From assembly GCA_000985875.1 (NCBI GenBank), contig CCRI01000001.1, positions 558,001-622,000 of the forward strand: a DNA stretch of 64,000 nt, given 5' to 3'. This DNA is from Neorhizobium galegae bv. officinalis (GTDB lineage Bacteria > Pseudomonadota > Alphaproteobacteria > Rhizobiales > Rhizobiaceae). The notes under the pieces were generated by a model. The model had not been told where the DNA came from. It saw only the letters and a program-made list of their open reading frames with translations, and ran no database searches. Shown piece by piece: positions 35,612 through 44,289 of the stretch; positions within the stretch are counted from its first letter, which is position 1; each line of letters starts with the position of its first letter. The position numbers and the translations under genes were made by a program.

Positions 35612-37186
35612 TCAGGTGAAGGCGTCGGGCATCGAATCCTTGCGATCCTTGATGAACGCGAGCAGCGCCTCGTCGATCGCGGGATCGAGCGGCGGTGCTT
35701 CATAGCTGTCGAGCCAGGAGCGGCAGAGCGCGTTGGCGCGCTGCTCGATCCGCTTCTCGCCCTCGATCTCCCACTGTTCGAAGGAATTGTTGTCCATCAG
35801 CGCCGAACGATAGAAGGCCGTCTGGAAATGGGCTTGGGTGTGGGCGCAGCCAAGATAATGGCTGCCGGGGCCGACTTCGCGGATCGCGTCGAGGGCCTGG
35901 CCTTCTTCGGACAGATCGACACCCTGCGCCATCTTCTGCATCATGCCGAGCTGGTCCTGGTCGATCATGAATTTCTCGTAGGACGACACCAGGCCGCCTT
36001 CCAGCCAGCCGGCGGCATGCAGCACGAAATTCGTGCCGGCAAGCAGCGTCGTATTGAGCGTGTTGGCCGATTCGTGCGCGGCCTGGGCATCCGGTACTTT
36101 GGAGCCGCAGAGCGAACCGCCGGTACGGAACGGCAGGCCGAGGCGGCGGGCAAGCTGCGCCGCGCCGTAAGAGACCAGTGACGGTTCCGGCGTGCCGAAG
36201 GTCGGAGCGCCCGACTGCATCGAGATCGACGCCGCGAACGTGCCGAACAGCACCGGCGAGCCCTTGCGGATCAGCTGCGTCAGCGCAGCACCCGCCAGCA
36301 CTTCGGCAAGGATCTGCGTCAGCGTGCCGGTCACCGTCACCGGGCTCATGGCGCCCGAGAGAATGAACGGCGACACGACGGAGGCCTGGTTGTGCCGCGC
36401 ATAGACCTTCAGCGCGCCGAGCATGGTTCCGTCGAACACCATCGGAGAGTTCGCGTTGATAAGGTTCAGCGTGACGCAATTGTTCTCGACGAATTCGTCG
36501 CCGAACACCAGTTTCGCCATGGCGACGGTATCCTCGGCGCGCTCCGGCGCGGTGACCGATCCCATGAACGGCTTGTCGGAATACTTGATATGGCTGTAGA
36601 TCATATCGAGATGCCGCTTGTTGACCGGCACATCGACCGGCTCGCAGACCGTGCCGCCCGACGAATGCATCGACGGCGCCATGTAGGAGAGCTTCACGAA
36701 ATTGCGGAAATCCTCGATCGTCGCGTAACGGCGCTTGCCGTCGAGGTCGCGCACGAAGGGAGGTCCGTAGACCGGCGCGAACACGGTCGCCTTGCCGCCG
36801 ATCTGGACATTGCGCTCCGGGTTGCGCGCGTGCCAGGTGAATTCGCTCGGCGCGGTCTTCAGGAGTTCGCGGCAGAGGCCCTTGGGGAAATGCACCCGGT
36901 GGCCCCTGACGTCGGCACCCGCCTTCGCCCAGAGCTCGAGCGCTTCCTCGTCCTCGCGGAATTCGATGCCGATCTCTTCGAGGATCAGATCCGCATTGCG
37001 CTCGATGAGAGCCAGGCCCTCCTCGTCCAGCACCTCGTAGACGCCGATTTTGCGGGTGATATAGGGCAAGGAGAGACCGGGACCGTTGCCTGCGCGGGCC
37101 GCGCGACGGCCTGCCGCTCCCCGCTCGCCGCGGCCGCGCCTGGCCCCGCTGCCTGCCGGTTCCGTCTCTGGGGTCAAATCGTCCAT
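35612..37186 (-). CDS. MttB-superfamily corrinoid-dependent methyltransferase, non-pyrrolysine type
   Basis: 524 residues. The trimethylamine methyltransferase-family TIM barrel spans about 45-510 (LPYITRKIGVYEVLDEEGL onward; GGTVCEPVDVP, HYLGCAHTQAHFQTAFYRS). There is no in-frame amber codon, so it belongs to the pyrrolysine-lacking branch. A characterised member of that branch (MtgB of Desulfitobacterium) demethylates glycine betaine, and others act on proline betaine, carnitine or related compounds. It should methylate the Co(I) corrinoid protein encoded divergently at 37450. The ATG at 37186 follows GAGGAACATC. Residues 11-32 are a Gly/Arg/Ala-rich tail (ARRGRGERGAAGRRAARAG) outside the barrel. 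Confidence 0.88.
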   Translation of the reverse strand: MDDLTPETEPAGSGARRGRGERGAAGRRAARAGNGPGLSLPYITRKIGVYEVLDEEGLALIERNADLILEEIGIEFREDEEALELWAKAGADVRGHRVHFPKGLCRELLKTAPSEFTWHARNPERNVQIGGKATVFAPVYGPPFVRDLDGKRRYATIEDFRNFVKLSYMAPSMHSSGGTVCEPVDVPVNKRHLDMIYSHIKYSDKPFMGSVTAPERAEDTVAMAKLVFGDEFVENNCVTLNLINANSPMVFDGTMLGALKVYARHNQASVVSPFILSGAMSPVTVTGTLTQILAEVLAGAALTQLIRKGSPVLFGTFAASISMQSGAPTFGTPEPSLVSYGAAQLARRLGLPFRTGGSLCGSKVPDAQAAHESANTLNTTLLAGTNFVLHAAGWLEGGLVSSYEKFMIDQDQLGMMQKMAQGVDLSEEGQALDAIREVGPGSHYLGCAHTQAHFQTAFYRSALMDNNSFEQWEIEGEKRIEQRANALCRSWLDSYEAPPLDPAIDEALLAFIKDRKDSMPDAFT

Positions 37187-37388
37187 GATGTTCCTCGCCT
37201 CCGCTTTGAAAAGCGCCTCAAGCTTTTTGATGCGCCATGCTAGGCTCAAGCGCAAGCGGAGCCCCGCCTTTCTGCGTCACGGGTTTGTACAGGACAGACA
37301 TCACGCCGCGATCTTCCGTCGTTTTTCCGACGCGCCGCTGTCGCATACGAAAGAAATTGCCAAGCAAATTAAAGGTACAGATAGTCGG

Positions 37389-37439
37389 GACGGTAACCGT
37401 CTGATTTGCCGGCCTTCGACCCGGCCCCTCGAACGAAGG
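37389..37439 (+). promoter_or_regulatory. Inverted repeats in the leader of the corrinoid-protein gene
   Basis: GACGG-TAA-CCGTC (37389-37401) is a perfect short dyad. CCTTCG (37413-37418) can pair with CGAAGG (37434-37439), which includes part of the ribosome site just upstream of the ATG at 37450. The region lies in the 263-bp divergent space between mttB and the corrinoid gene, so shared control is plausible. No known riboswitch consensus was recognised. Confidence 0.4.
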
Positions 37440-37449
37440 GAATCATTGC

Positions 37450-38151
37450 ATGTCCGACGACGAAATCATCCTGGCGGAACTCTCCGACGAAGAACTCGTG
37501 CAGCAGATGCACGACGATCTTTACGACGGCTTGAAGGAGGAAATCGAGGAGGCGACCAACATCCTGCTGGCTCGCGGCTGGACGCCCTATGACGTCCTCA
37601 CGAAGGCCCTGGTCGAGGGCATGCGCATCGTCGGCATCGACTTTCGCGATGGCATCCTGTTCGTGCCGGAAGTGCTGCTGTCGGCGAATGCCATGAAGGC
37701 CGGCATGTTCATCCTGCGGCCGCTTCTGGTCGAGACCGGCGCTCCGAAACTCGGCAAGATGGTGATCGGCACCGTCAAGGGCGATATCCACGACATCGGC
37801 AAGAACCTCGTCGGCATGATGATGGAGGGAGCGGGCTTCGACGTGGTCGATCTTGGCATCAACAACCCGGTCGAGAACTATCTCGATGCGATCGAACGGG
37901 AACAGCCGGATATTCTGGGAATGTCCGCCCTGTTGACCACGACCATGCCCTATATGAAGGTCGTCATCGATACGCTGAAGGAAAAGGGCATGCGCGACGA
38001 CTATATCGTGCTTGTCGGCGGCGCACCGCTCAACGAGGAATTCGGCAAGGCGGTTGGCGCCGATGCCTATTGCCGCGATGCGGCAGTCGCTGTCGAAACG
38101 GCAAAGGAATATATCCGCCGCAAGCACAACAGCCTTGCCGCCGGCGCCTGA
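37450..38151 (+). CDS. Corrinoid (B12-binding) methyl-carrier protein, MttC-like
   Basis: 233-residue carrier that holds the cobamide between methyltransferases. The four-helix cap domain covers about 10-95 (EELVQQMHDDLYDGLKEEIEEAT, GILFVPEVLLSANAMKAG). The Rossmann-like B12 domain follows with the DxHxxG motif as D112-I-H114-D-I-G117, and later the MSALLTTTMP and VLVGGAPL segments that contact the nucleotide loop. All expected parts are intact. It diverges from mttB and leads the operon-like series DUF1638, formyltransferase, virulence-factor protein, methyltetrahydrofolate methyltransferase and activator. Confidence 0.94.
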   Translation: MSDDEIILAELSDEELVQQMHDDLYDGLKEEIEEATNILLARGWTPYDVLTKALVEGMRIVGIDFRDGILFVPEVLLSANAMKAGMFILRPLLVETGAPKLGKMVIGTVKGDIHDIGKNLVGMMMEGAGFDVVDLGINNPVENYLDAIEREQPDILGMSALLTTTMPYMKVVIDTLKEKGMRDDYIVLVGGAPLNEEFGKAVGADAYCRDAAVAVETAKEYIRRKHNSLAAGA

Positions 38152-38181
38152 GGCGCCGAACGGCCTGCTGACGGCGACGCC

Positions 38182-38343
38182 TTAGCGGGAAGCAGCGCGA
38201 TCGACCCGGCGTCCCGCATCCTGAGTGGCATTGACGGTATTGGCCGTATCCTGGCCCATGCCTCGAATGGTATTGCCGCAGGAGGTGAGGGAAACCATCG
38301 TCGCGAGAAGAGCGGCGATCATCGTGACTGTCTTGGCCGTCAT
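38182..38343 (-). CDS. Entericidin-like small lipoprotein
   Basis: 53-residue precursor, MTAKTVTMIAALLATMVSLT, with lipobox LTSC|G. The mature part is the short GNTIRGMGQDTANTVNATQDA region typical of the EcnA/EcnB family. The ATG at 38343 lies 9 bases after GGAG. In enterics this family forms small outer-envelope lipoproteins with bacteriolytic/antidote roles; in rhizobia its role is unclear. It sits between the corrinoid gene and DUF1638, on the opposite strand. Confidence 0.8.
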   Translation of the reverse strand: MTAKTVTMIAALLATMVSLTSCGNTIRGMGQDTANTVNATQDAGRRVDRAASR

Positions 38344-38357
38344 GTTAGAATACTCCA

Positions 38358-38999
38358 ATGGAGAGAGATGAAATCGTGGCGGAAATGGAATTTCCGGCAG
38401 AGGAACGTTCAACTCGCGAAAAAGTTCACGTGATCGCTTGCGGAGCGATCGCCAGGGAAATCCTCGCTGTTTCCAGGCAGCAGGGTCTGGGTCACATCGA
38501 CCTCAACTGTCTGCCGGCGATCTGGCACGCCTATCCGCAGAAGATCGTTCCGGGGCTGGAAAAAGCTGTCGCCGAGGCGCGGGACGCAGGCTTCGAAAAA
38601 ATCTTCTTCGCCTACGCCGATTGTGGAACCGGCGGCGACATCGACCGGCTCTGCGAACGCGAGGGCATCGCCCGCATAGAGGGCCCGCACTGTTATTCCT
38701 TCTTCGCCGGAAACGACGCTTTTGCCGCAAAGGCGGACGAAGATCTGTTCTCATTCTTCCTGACCGACTTCCTTGCCCGCCAGTTCGAGGCCTTCGTCAT
38801 CGAACCGCTCGGCCTCGACCGCCACCCGCAGCTGAAGGACATCTATTTCGGCAATTACCGAAAGCTCGTCTATCTGAGCCAGGAGGAGGACAAGGTCCTT
38901 CAGGAGAAGGCGCGTGGGGCGGCCGAGTATCTCGGCCTGGAATACGAATACCGCTTCACCGGCTACGGCGACCTCACGCAGGCGTTACGCTCGGTTTAA
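38358..38999 (+). CDS. DUF1638 protein of the corrinoid methyltransferase cluster
   Basis: 213 residues, soluble. DUF1638 proteins are repeatedly found beside MttB-family and RamA-like genes, but their function is unknown. Visible Cys/His-containing conserved segments are VIACGAIAREI, LPAIWHAYPQKIV, FFAYADCGTGG and GPHCYSFFAG, which could form a metal site. The start is ambiguous: ATG 38358, GTG 38376 (better spaced from GGAGAGA) or ATG 38385. No paralogue elsewhere in the window. Confidence 0.85.
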   Translation: MERDEIVAEMEFPAEERSTREKVHVIACGAIAREILAVSRQQGLGHIDLNCLPAIWHAYPQKIVPGLEKAVAEARDAGFEKIFFAYADCGTGGDIDRLCEREGIARIEGPHCYSFFAGNDAFAAKADEDLFSFFLTDFLARQFEAFVIEPLGLDRHPQLKDIYFGNYRKLVYLSQEEDKVLQEKARGAAEYLGLEYEYRFTGYGDLTQALRSV

Positions 39000-39057
39000 C
39001 CGTTTCTTCGGGCCTTCGGCGGAAGAGTGCGGCCCTCAGCTTTTTGCGGAGGGATCG

Positions 39058-39831
39058 ATGCAGGACGGGAATTCTCGGATCGTGGTGATGACATCAGGCG
39101 GGGTGAACCCGCAGGTGATGATCAACGCATTGGCAAAACGTTTTCCCGACCTGCATGTCGTCGAGGAACAGCCGGAATCGAAGGGCACGCTGCTGAAACG
39201 CCGCGCACGGCGGTTCGGCTGGCTCACCGCGCTCGGCCAACTGGCCACGATGATCGCGTCGCGGCTCACCAAAAGCGTGGCGGCAAGGCGCTCCGAGGAG
39301 CTCATCCGCGACTACGGCCATTCCGCCGAGCCCAACCCGGCAATCCCCGTGACGCACGTGACCTCCCTCAACGATCCGGCCTGTCACGCAGCGGTGACAA
39401 GCCTGAAGCCTGCCGCTATCTTCACCATATCCTGCCGCATCCTGTCGCCTGCGACGCTTGCCGCTGTCCCCTGCCCGGTCATCAACTTCCACGCCGGCAT
39501 CAACCCGATGTATCGCGGCCAGATGGGCGGCTACTGGTCGCGCGTCGAAGGCGACGAGAAGAACTTTGGCGCAACCGTGCATCTGGTCGACAAGGGGATC
39601 GACACCGGAGGGACTCTCTACGAGAATCGCGTGGCCCCAGCGCGCTCGGATTCGCTCGCTACCTATCCGCTGCTGCTGACCGCCTCTTCCGTCGATATCA
39701 GCGTCCGCGCGCTTCAGGATGCGATCGACGGCACGCTGAAGCCGTACCAGCCGCAAGGCCCGTCCGCACTGCGTTTCCCGCCGCCGATCTGGACCTGGCT
39801 CTATCACGGGCTGACCCGGAAGATCTGGTAA
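39058..39831 (+). CDS. Formyltransferase-fold protein
   Basis: 257 residues. The C-terminal two-thirds match the formyl transferase N-domain used by methionyl-tRNA formyltransferase, GART and ArnA: the catalytic Asn and His in VINFHAGINPMYRG and the Asp in LVDKGIDTGGTL. It lacks the C-terminal tRNA-binding domain, so it is not Fmt. It may transfer or hydrolyse a formyl group carried by tetrahydrofolate, fitting a cluster that generates C1-folates. The ATG at 39058 follows GGAGGGATCG. It lies 58 bp after DUF1638 and upstream of the small virulence-factor-family gene. Confidence 0.82.
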   Translation: MQDGNSRIVVMTSGGVNPQVMINALAKRFPDLHVVEEQPESKGTLLKRRARRFGWLTALGQLATMIASRLTKSVAARRSEELIRDYGHSAEPNPAIPVTHVTSLNDPACHAAVTSLKPAAIFTISCRILSPATLAAVPCPVINFHAGINPMYRGQMGGYWSRVEGDEKNFGATVHLVDKGIDTGGTLYENRVAPARSDSLATYPLLLTASSVDISVRALQDAIDGTLKPYQPQGPSALRFPPPIWTWLYHGLTRKIW

Positions 39832-39960
39832 CCGGCATCCGGCCCGGCATACAGCAAGGCAATCCCATCGCCGCGTCGTATTTTGCCGGGTGCGACGTCG
39901 TCACAAGCGCAGTCTTGTGGCTCGCACCCGTGCATGCTGCGCCTCAACACGGAGGAATTC

Positions 39961-40263
39961 ATGGCCGACCGCATCGTCGTCTTCTGGCGGGATATTCCGG
40001 CGCAGGTGATCATCAAGAAGGGCCGCCAGACCGCCAAGCGGGAATTGTCGCTGCGCTTCACCGAGGCGATCGACATGTGCGCGATGCGCAGCGGCGCTGC
40101 CGGCACCGACGACTATCTCGCGGAATGGCGCAAGGCCGATCCGATCGCCGTTTCCGACGATCTGGAAGCAGAAGCCGACCGGGCGGCAGCCGAGCTCGAA
40201 GCAGCCTATGACAGGGAAAAACTCGTCGCGCTGGTGAAGACCGGCGGCCGCGAAACCGCCTGA
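39961..40263 (+). CDS. Virulence-factor-family small protein (PF13769-like)
   Basis: 100 residues from the ATG at 39961; the frame upstream is Cys-rich and unlikely to be coding. It starts MADRIVVFWRDIPAQVIIKKGRQ and has the LSLRFTEAIDMCAMRSGAAGTDDYLAEWR segment typical of the family named for a virulence-screen hit. The biochemical role is unknown. In this and similar loci it sits directly in front of the methyltetrahydrofolate:corrinoid methyltransferase gene, so a role in the same pathway is likely. Confidence 0.78.
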   Translation: MADRIVVFWRDIPAQVIIKKGRQTAKRELSLRFTEAIDMCAMRSGAAGTDDYLAEWRKADPIAVSDDLEAEADRAAAELEAAYDREKLVALVKTGGRETA

Positions 40264-40315
40264 CGTTCAGACAATCACATCGTTTCTGCGCCGCATCGCG
40301 CGCCTGGAGGAAGAA

Positions 40316-41278
40316 ATGACCCGCACCATCGTCGCATCCGCAACCCGGGAGATCGTGATCGGCTTCGACCAGCCCTTTTGCGTGATCGGCGAACGCATCA
40401 ACCCGACGGGCCGCAAGAAGCTCGCGGCCGAGATGATCGAGGGCAATTTCGACACGGTCATCAGGGATGCGTTGGAACAGGTGGCGGCGGGTGCCACCAT
40501 GCTCGACGTCAATGCCGGGGTCACCTCGGTCAATCCCAACGAGACCGAGCCCGGCCTGCTCGTCCAGACCCTGGAGATCGTCCAGGGCCTCGTCGACGTG
40601 CCGCTGTCGATCGACAGTTCGGTGACAGCCGCAATCGAAGCGGCGCTCAAGGTCGCCAAGGGCCGGCCGCTGGTCAATTCGGTGACCGGCGAAGAGGAGA
40701 AGCTCGAGGCGATCCTGCCGCTCTGCAAGAAATACGACGTACCGGTGGTGGCGATCTCCAACGACGAGACCGGCATTTCCATGGATCCGGACGTCCGTTT
40801 CGCGGTCGCCAAGAAGATCGTCGAACGCGCCGCCGACTACGGCATCAAGCCGCACGACATCGTCGTCGATCCGCTGGTCATGCCGATCGGCGCGCTCGGA
40901 ACCGCAGGCCTGCAGGTGTTCGCGCTGCTGCGCCGCCTGCGCGAGGAACTGAAGGTCAATACGACCTGCGGGCTCTCCAACATCTCCTTCGGCCTGCCGC
41001 ACCGCCACGGCATCAATGCCGGCTTCATCCCGATGGTGATCGGCGCCGGCATGACATCGGCGATCATGAACCCCTGCCGGCCGCAGGAAATGGAAGCGGT
41101 GCGCGCCGCCAACGTGCTGAACGGCACGGATCAGAATTGCGGTAACTGGATCATGACCTATCGCGACTATAAGCCGGTCGAAGGCGGTGGAACTGCTGCG
41201 ACGGCTGCACCTTCGGCTGCCAGCGGCCGACGTGGCGGCCGGGCCGCACGGGCCGGCGCTGGAGCGCGGACGGAGTAA
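40316..41278 (+). CDS. Methyltetrahydrofolate:corrinoid methyltransferase (MtvA/MtgA/AcsE type)
   Basis: 320 residues. The pterin-binding TIM barrel covers about 20-275: VIGERINPTGRKKL (pterin pocket), LDVNAGVTSVNPNETEP, the SIDSSVTAAIEAAL strand and NSVTGEEEKLEAI. It should move the methyl group from the methyl-corrinoid protein to tetrahydrofolate. The ATG at 40316 follows GGAGGAAGAA. After about residue 285 a low-complexity tail appears (TAATAAPSAAS, then GRRGGRAARAGAGARTE) with no counterpart in the barrel family. It ends 11 bp before the activator gene. Confidence 0.92.
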   Translation: MTRTIVASATREIVIGFDQPFCVIGERINPTGRKKLAAEMIEGNFDTVIRDALEQVAAGATMLDVNAGVTSVNPNETEPGLLVQTLEIVQGLVDVPLSIDSSVTAAIEAALKVAKGRPLVNSVTGEEEKLEAILPLCKKYDVPVVAISNDETGISMDPDVRFAVAKKIVERAADYGIKPHDIVVDPLVMPIGALGTAGLQVFALLRRLREELKVNTTCGLSNISFGLPHRHGINAGFIPMVIGAGMTSAIMNPCRPQEMEAVRAANVLNGTDQNCGNWIMTYRDYKPVEGGGTAATAAPSAASGRRGGRAARAGAGARTE

Positions 41279-41289
41279 GTACAGGTATC

Positions 41290-43326
41290 ATGGCGGATAT
41301 TTCCAAGAGAGATCCCCTCGTCCTCTTCATGCCGTCGGGCAAGCGCGGCCGGTTTCCGGTCGGCACGCCGGTGCTCGATGCCGCGCGCCAGCTCGGCGTC
41401 TACGTGGAGAGCGTCTGCGGCGGGCGGGCGACCTGCGGGCGCTGCCAGGTCTCGGTCCAGGAGGGACATTTCGCCAAGCACGGCATTACCTCGGCAAACG
41501 ACCATCTGTCGCCGCCAGGCCCGAAGGAAGAGCGCTACGACCGCGTGCGCGGCCTTCCCGAGGGGCGCCGCCTCTCCTGCTCGACCCAGATCCTCGGCGA
41601 TCTCGTCGTCGACGTGCCGCAGGATACGGTGATCAACGCGCAGGTGGTCCGCAAGGCCGCCGACGAGCGCGTCTTCGACCGCAATCCGGCGATCCGCATG
41701 TGTTATGTCGAGGTGGAAGAGCCCGACATGGAAAAACCGCTCGGCGATCTCGACCGCCTGAAGGCGGCGCTTGCCAGCGACTGGCATTTCGACGATCTCG
41801 ATGTCGATTTCCATTTGATTCCGAAAGTGCAGCAGATCCTGCGCAAGGGCGAATGGAAGGTCACGGCGGCAATTCACAAGGACCGGGACGACGACCGCGC
41901 CCGCCTCGTCGCTCTCTATCCCGGCCTGAAGAACGAGGCCTACGGGATTGCCTGCGACATCGGTTCGACGACGATCGCCATGCACCTCTCGTCGCTGCTG
42001 TCGGGCCGTACCGTGGCGTCGGCGGGCACATCGAACCCGCAGATCCGCTTCGGCGAGGATCTGATGAGCCGCGTCTCCTATGTGATGATGAACCCGGCCG
42101 GCCGCGAGGCGATGACACTGGCCGTGCGCGAGGCGTTGAACGGCCTCATCGACAGGGTCTGCGCCGACGGCGGCGTGTCGCGGACCGACATTCTAGACAG
42201 CGTCTTCGTCGGCAATCCGATCATGCACCATCTGTTCCTCGGCATCGATCCGACGGAGCTTGGCGGAGCCCCCTTCGCGCTTGCCGTTTCCGGGGCGGTT
42301 CAGGTCAAATCCTCCGAGATCGGCCTGCCGATGAACGACGGCACCCGTACTTATCTCCTGCCCTGCATCGCCGGCCATGTCGGCGCCGATGCCGCGGCGG
42401 CAACCCTGTCGGAAGGTCCGCACCGGCAGGAGGAGATGATGCTGCTGGTCGATATCGGCACCAATGCGGAAATCGTGCTCGGAAATTCGACCCGCGTCGT
42501 CGCGGCCTCCTCTCCGACCGGTCCTGCCTTCGAAGGCGCCGAAATCTCGTCGGGCCAGCGGGCAGCACCCGGCGCCATCGAGCGGATCCGCATCGATGCC
42601 GCAACCCTCGAGCCGCGCTTCCGGGTGATCGGCATCGAGCCGTGGTCGGACGAGCCTGGTTTCGCCGACGCTGCCGCTGCGACCGGCATCACCGGCATCT
42701 GCGGCTCGGCGATTATCGAAGTGATTGCCGAAATGTATCTGGCCGGATTGATCTCTGAAGACGGCGTGGTGGACGGCACGATGGCGGAGCGCAGCCCGCG
42801 CATCCTCCAGAACGGCCGGACCTTCTCCTATCTCGTGCATGACGGCGAGCAGCGCATCACCGTGACCCAGAACGACGTGCGCGCCATCCAGCTCGCCAAG
42901 GCGGCGCTCTATGCCGGTGTCAAGCTGCTGATGGACAAGCAGGGCGTCGACCATGTCGACCGCATCGGGCTTGCCGGTGCCTTCGGCACGTTCATCGATC
43001 CGAAATATGCGATGGTGCTCGGTCTCATCCCGGATTGCGACCTGGCCCGCGTCAAGTCGGTGGGCAATGCCGCCGGCACGGGCGCGCGGATGTGCCTTCT
43101 CAATCGTAGCTATCGGCGCGAAATCGAGGAAACCGTCAGCAGGATCGAGAAGATCGAGACGGCTCTGGAACCGAAATTCCAGGAGCATTTCGTCTATGCC
43201 ATGGCCCTGCCGAACAAGGTCGATGCCTTCCCGCACCTGGCGGCGGTCATCACCCTGCCTGAGCGCAAGGCGCTGGCCGAGCCATCGGGAGAAGGCGGCC
43301 GCAGACGTCGCCGCAGCCGCGAGTAG
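41290..43326 (+). CDS. ATP-dependent reductive activator of corrinoid proteins (RamA/RACo-like, ASKHA)
   Basis: 678 residues. The N-terminal ~110 residues are a plant-type 2Fe-2S ferredoxin domain: CGGRATCGRC and a later Cys in LSCSTQILG. A linker is followed by the ASKHA ATPase (DUF4445 type) with GIACDIGSTTIAMHL, the central VGNPIMHHL, the phosphate-binding VDIGTNAEIVLGN and GLAGAFGTFIDPK. Relatives reduce inactive Co(II) back to Co(I) at the cost of ATP, a need that would be frequent in an aerobe. The C-terminus ends in GEGGRRRRRSRE. It is the last gene of the series and is convergent with lysR, 2 bp apart. Confidence 0.92.
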   Translation: MADISKRDPLVLFMPSGKRGRFPVGTPVLDAARQLGVYVESVCGGRATCGRCQVSVQEGHFAKHGITSANDHLSPPGPKEERYDRVRGLPEGRRLSCSTQILGDLVVDVPQDTVINAQVVRKAADERVFDRNPAIRMCYVEVEEPDMEKPLGDLDRLKAALASDWHFDDLDVDFHLIPKVQQILRKGEWKVTAAIHKDRDDDRARLVALYPGLKNEAYGIACDIGSTTIAMHLSSLLSGRTVASAGTSNPQIRFGEDLMSRVSYVMMNPAGREAMTLAVREALNGLIDRVCADGGVSRTDILDSVFVGNPIMHHLFLGIDPTELGGAPFALAVSGAVQVKSSEIGLPMNDGTRTYLLPCIAGHVGADAAAATLSEGPHRQEEMMLLVDIGTNAEIVLGNSTRVVAASSPTGPAFEGAEISSGQRAAPGAIERIRIDAATLEPRFRVIGIEPWSDEPGFADAAAATGITGICGSAIIEVIAEMYLAGLISEDGVVDGTMAERSPRILQNGRTFSYLVHDGEQRITVTQNDVRAIQLAKAALYAGVKLLMDKQGVDHVDRIGLAGAFGTFIDPKYAMVLGLIPDCDLARVKSVGNAAGTGARMCLLNRSYRREIEETVSRIEKIETALEPKFQEHFVYAMALPNKVDAFPHLAAVITLPERKALAEPSGEGGRRRRRSRE

Positions 43327-43328
43327 GA

Positions 43329-44225
43329 TCAGGCAGCAGCGGCGACCAGGGAGCCGAAAGCCTCGCGGATGCTTTCGGCCACGGCCTTGCCCGGCACGGA
43401 AAGCTGCGGTGCCGTCAACAGCCGGATATCGAAGTTGATCAGGTCCGGCAGGCCCTCCTTCGCCCCGAGTATCTGCATGTCGTCGGTGACGTAGGAGCGC
43501 GGGAACGGCGCGATCGCCAGATCGGACAGCACGGCGGCGCGCTGCGCCATCGTATGGGCGCTGGCATAGGCGATGCGATAGCTCCGCTTGTGTTTCTCAA
43601 GCTGAGAAATGGCATCATGTCTCCACACGCATCCGTCTTCCCAGACGGAGATCGGCAGCGGATCGCGCAGATAGGCCGTGCCGCATTTTGCGCCGGCCCA
43701 GACCAGTCGTTCCGTGTGAATCATCTCGCCGGCCGTCGAGAAAGGCCGGGTGGCACAGTTGATCAACGCCAGATCCAGCCGCTGCTCATCCATGCGCTTC
43801 TTCAGCGCCAGGCTCATATCGACCGTGACATCGACCATGATGCCCGGAAAGCTCTCGCCGAAGTCCTTCAGCACCTTCGGCAGAAGCCGTTCGGCGATAT
43901 CGTCCGGCGCGCCGAGACGGACCACGCCGGAGAGTTCCGGCATGACGAAACGCGACACTGCCTCATTGGAGAGCGCGAGCATGCGCCGCGCATAGGAAAG
44001 CAGCATCTCGCCATGCTGCGTCAGCGACACCGAGCGGGCATCGCGCAGGAAAAGCGTCGTCTTCAGCTGCTCTTCCAGTTTCTTGATCTGCATCGAGACC
44101 GCAGACGGCGTACGCAGAACTGCATCGGCCGCGGTCGAGAAATTGCCGGTTTCGGCAATCGCCACGAACGTGCGCAATACGTCATTATCGAGCAGCGGAA
44201 GCGGCGGGCGGAATGGAACAGTCAT
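43329..44225 (-). CDS. LysR-family transcriptional regulator
   Basis: 298 residues from the ATG at 44225. The N-terminal winged HTH (VLRTFVAIAETGNFSTAADAVLRTPSAVSMQIKKLEEQL) is followed by the recognition linker (LFLRDARSVSLTQHGEMLL) and a two-lobe effector domain. A 19-bp T-N11-A type palindrome lies 46-64 bp upstream, consistent with autoregulation and control of the divergent DUF1127 gene. Whether it also controls the corrinoid cluster cannot be told; it is convergent with the activator gene. Confidence 0.92.
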   Translation of the reverse strand: MTVPFRPPLPLLDNDVLRTFVAIAETGNFSTAADAVLRTPSAVSMQIKKLEEQLKTTLFLRDARSVSLTQHGEMLLSYARRMLALSNEAVSRFVMPELSGVVRLGAPDDIAERLLPKVLKDFGESFPGIMVDVTVDMSLALKKRMDEQRLDLALINCATRPFSTAGEMIHTERLVWAGAKCGTAYLRDPLPISVWEDGCVWRHDAISQLEKHKRSYRIAYASAHTMAQRAAVLSDLAIAPFPRSYVTDDMQILGAKEGLPDLINFDIRLLTAPQLSVPGKAVAESIREAFGSLVAAAA

Positions 44226-44270
44226 GTCAGCCTCTATCAATAATTCTGAACTTAAGCACCATATCATTTC

Positions 44271-44289
44271 GTTTGATTGAATGTCAAAC
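44271..44289. promoter_or_regulatory. Candidate LysR box
   Basis: GTTTGA (44271-44276) and TCAAAC (44284-44289) are perfect inverted arms around a 7-base spacer, containing the T-N11-A core of LysR-type operators. It is placed between the divergent lysR and DUF1127 genes, closer to lysR. Confidence 0.65.

Noticed and set aside
35612-37186. Pyrrolysine-containing trimethylamine methyltransferase
   Set aside because: The frame has no internal TAG codon and no pyrrolysine biosynthesis genes are present; it is the non-pyrrolysine branch.
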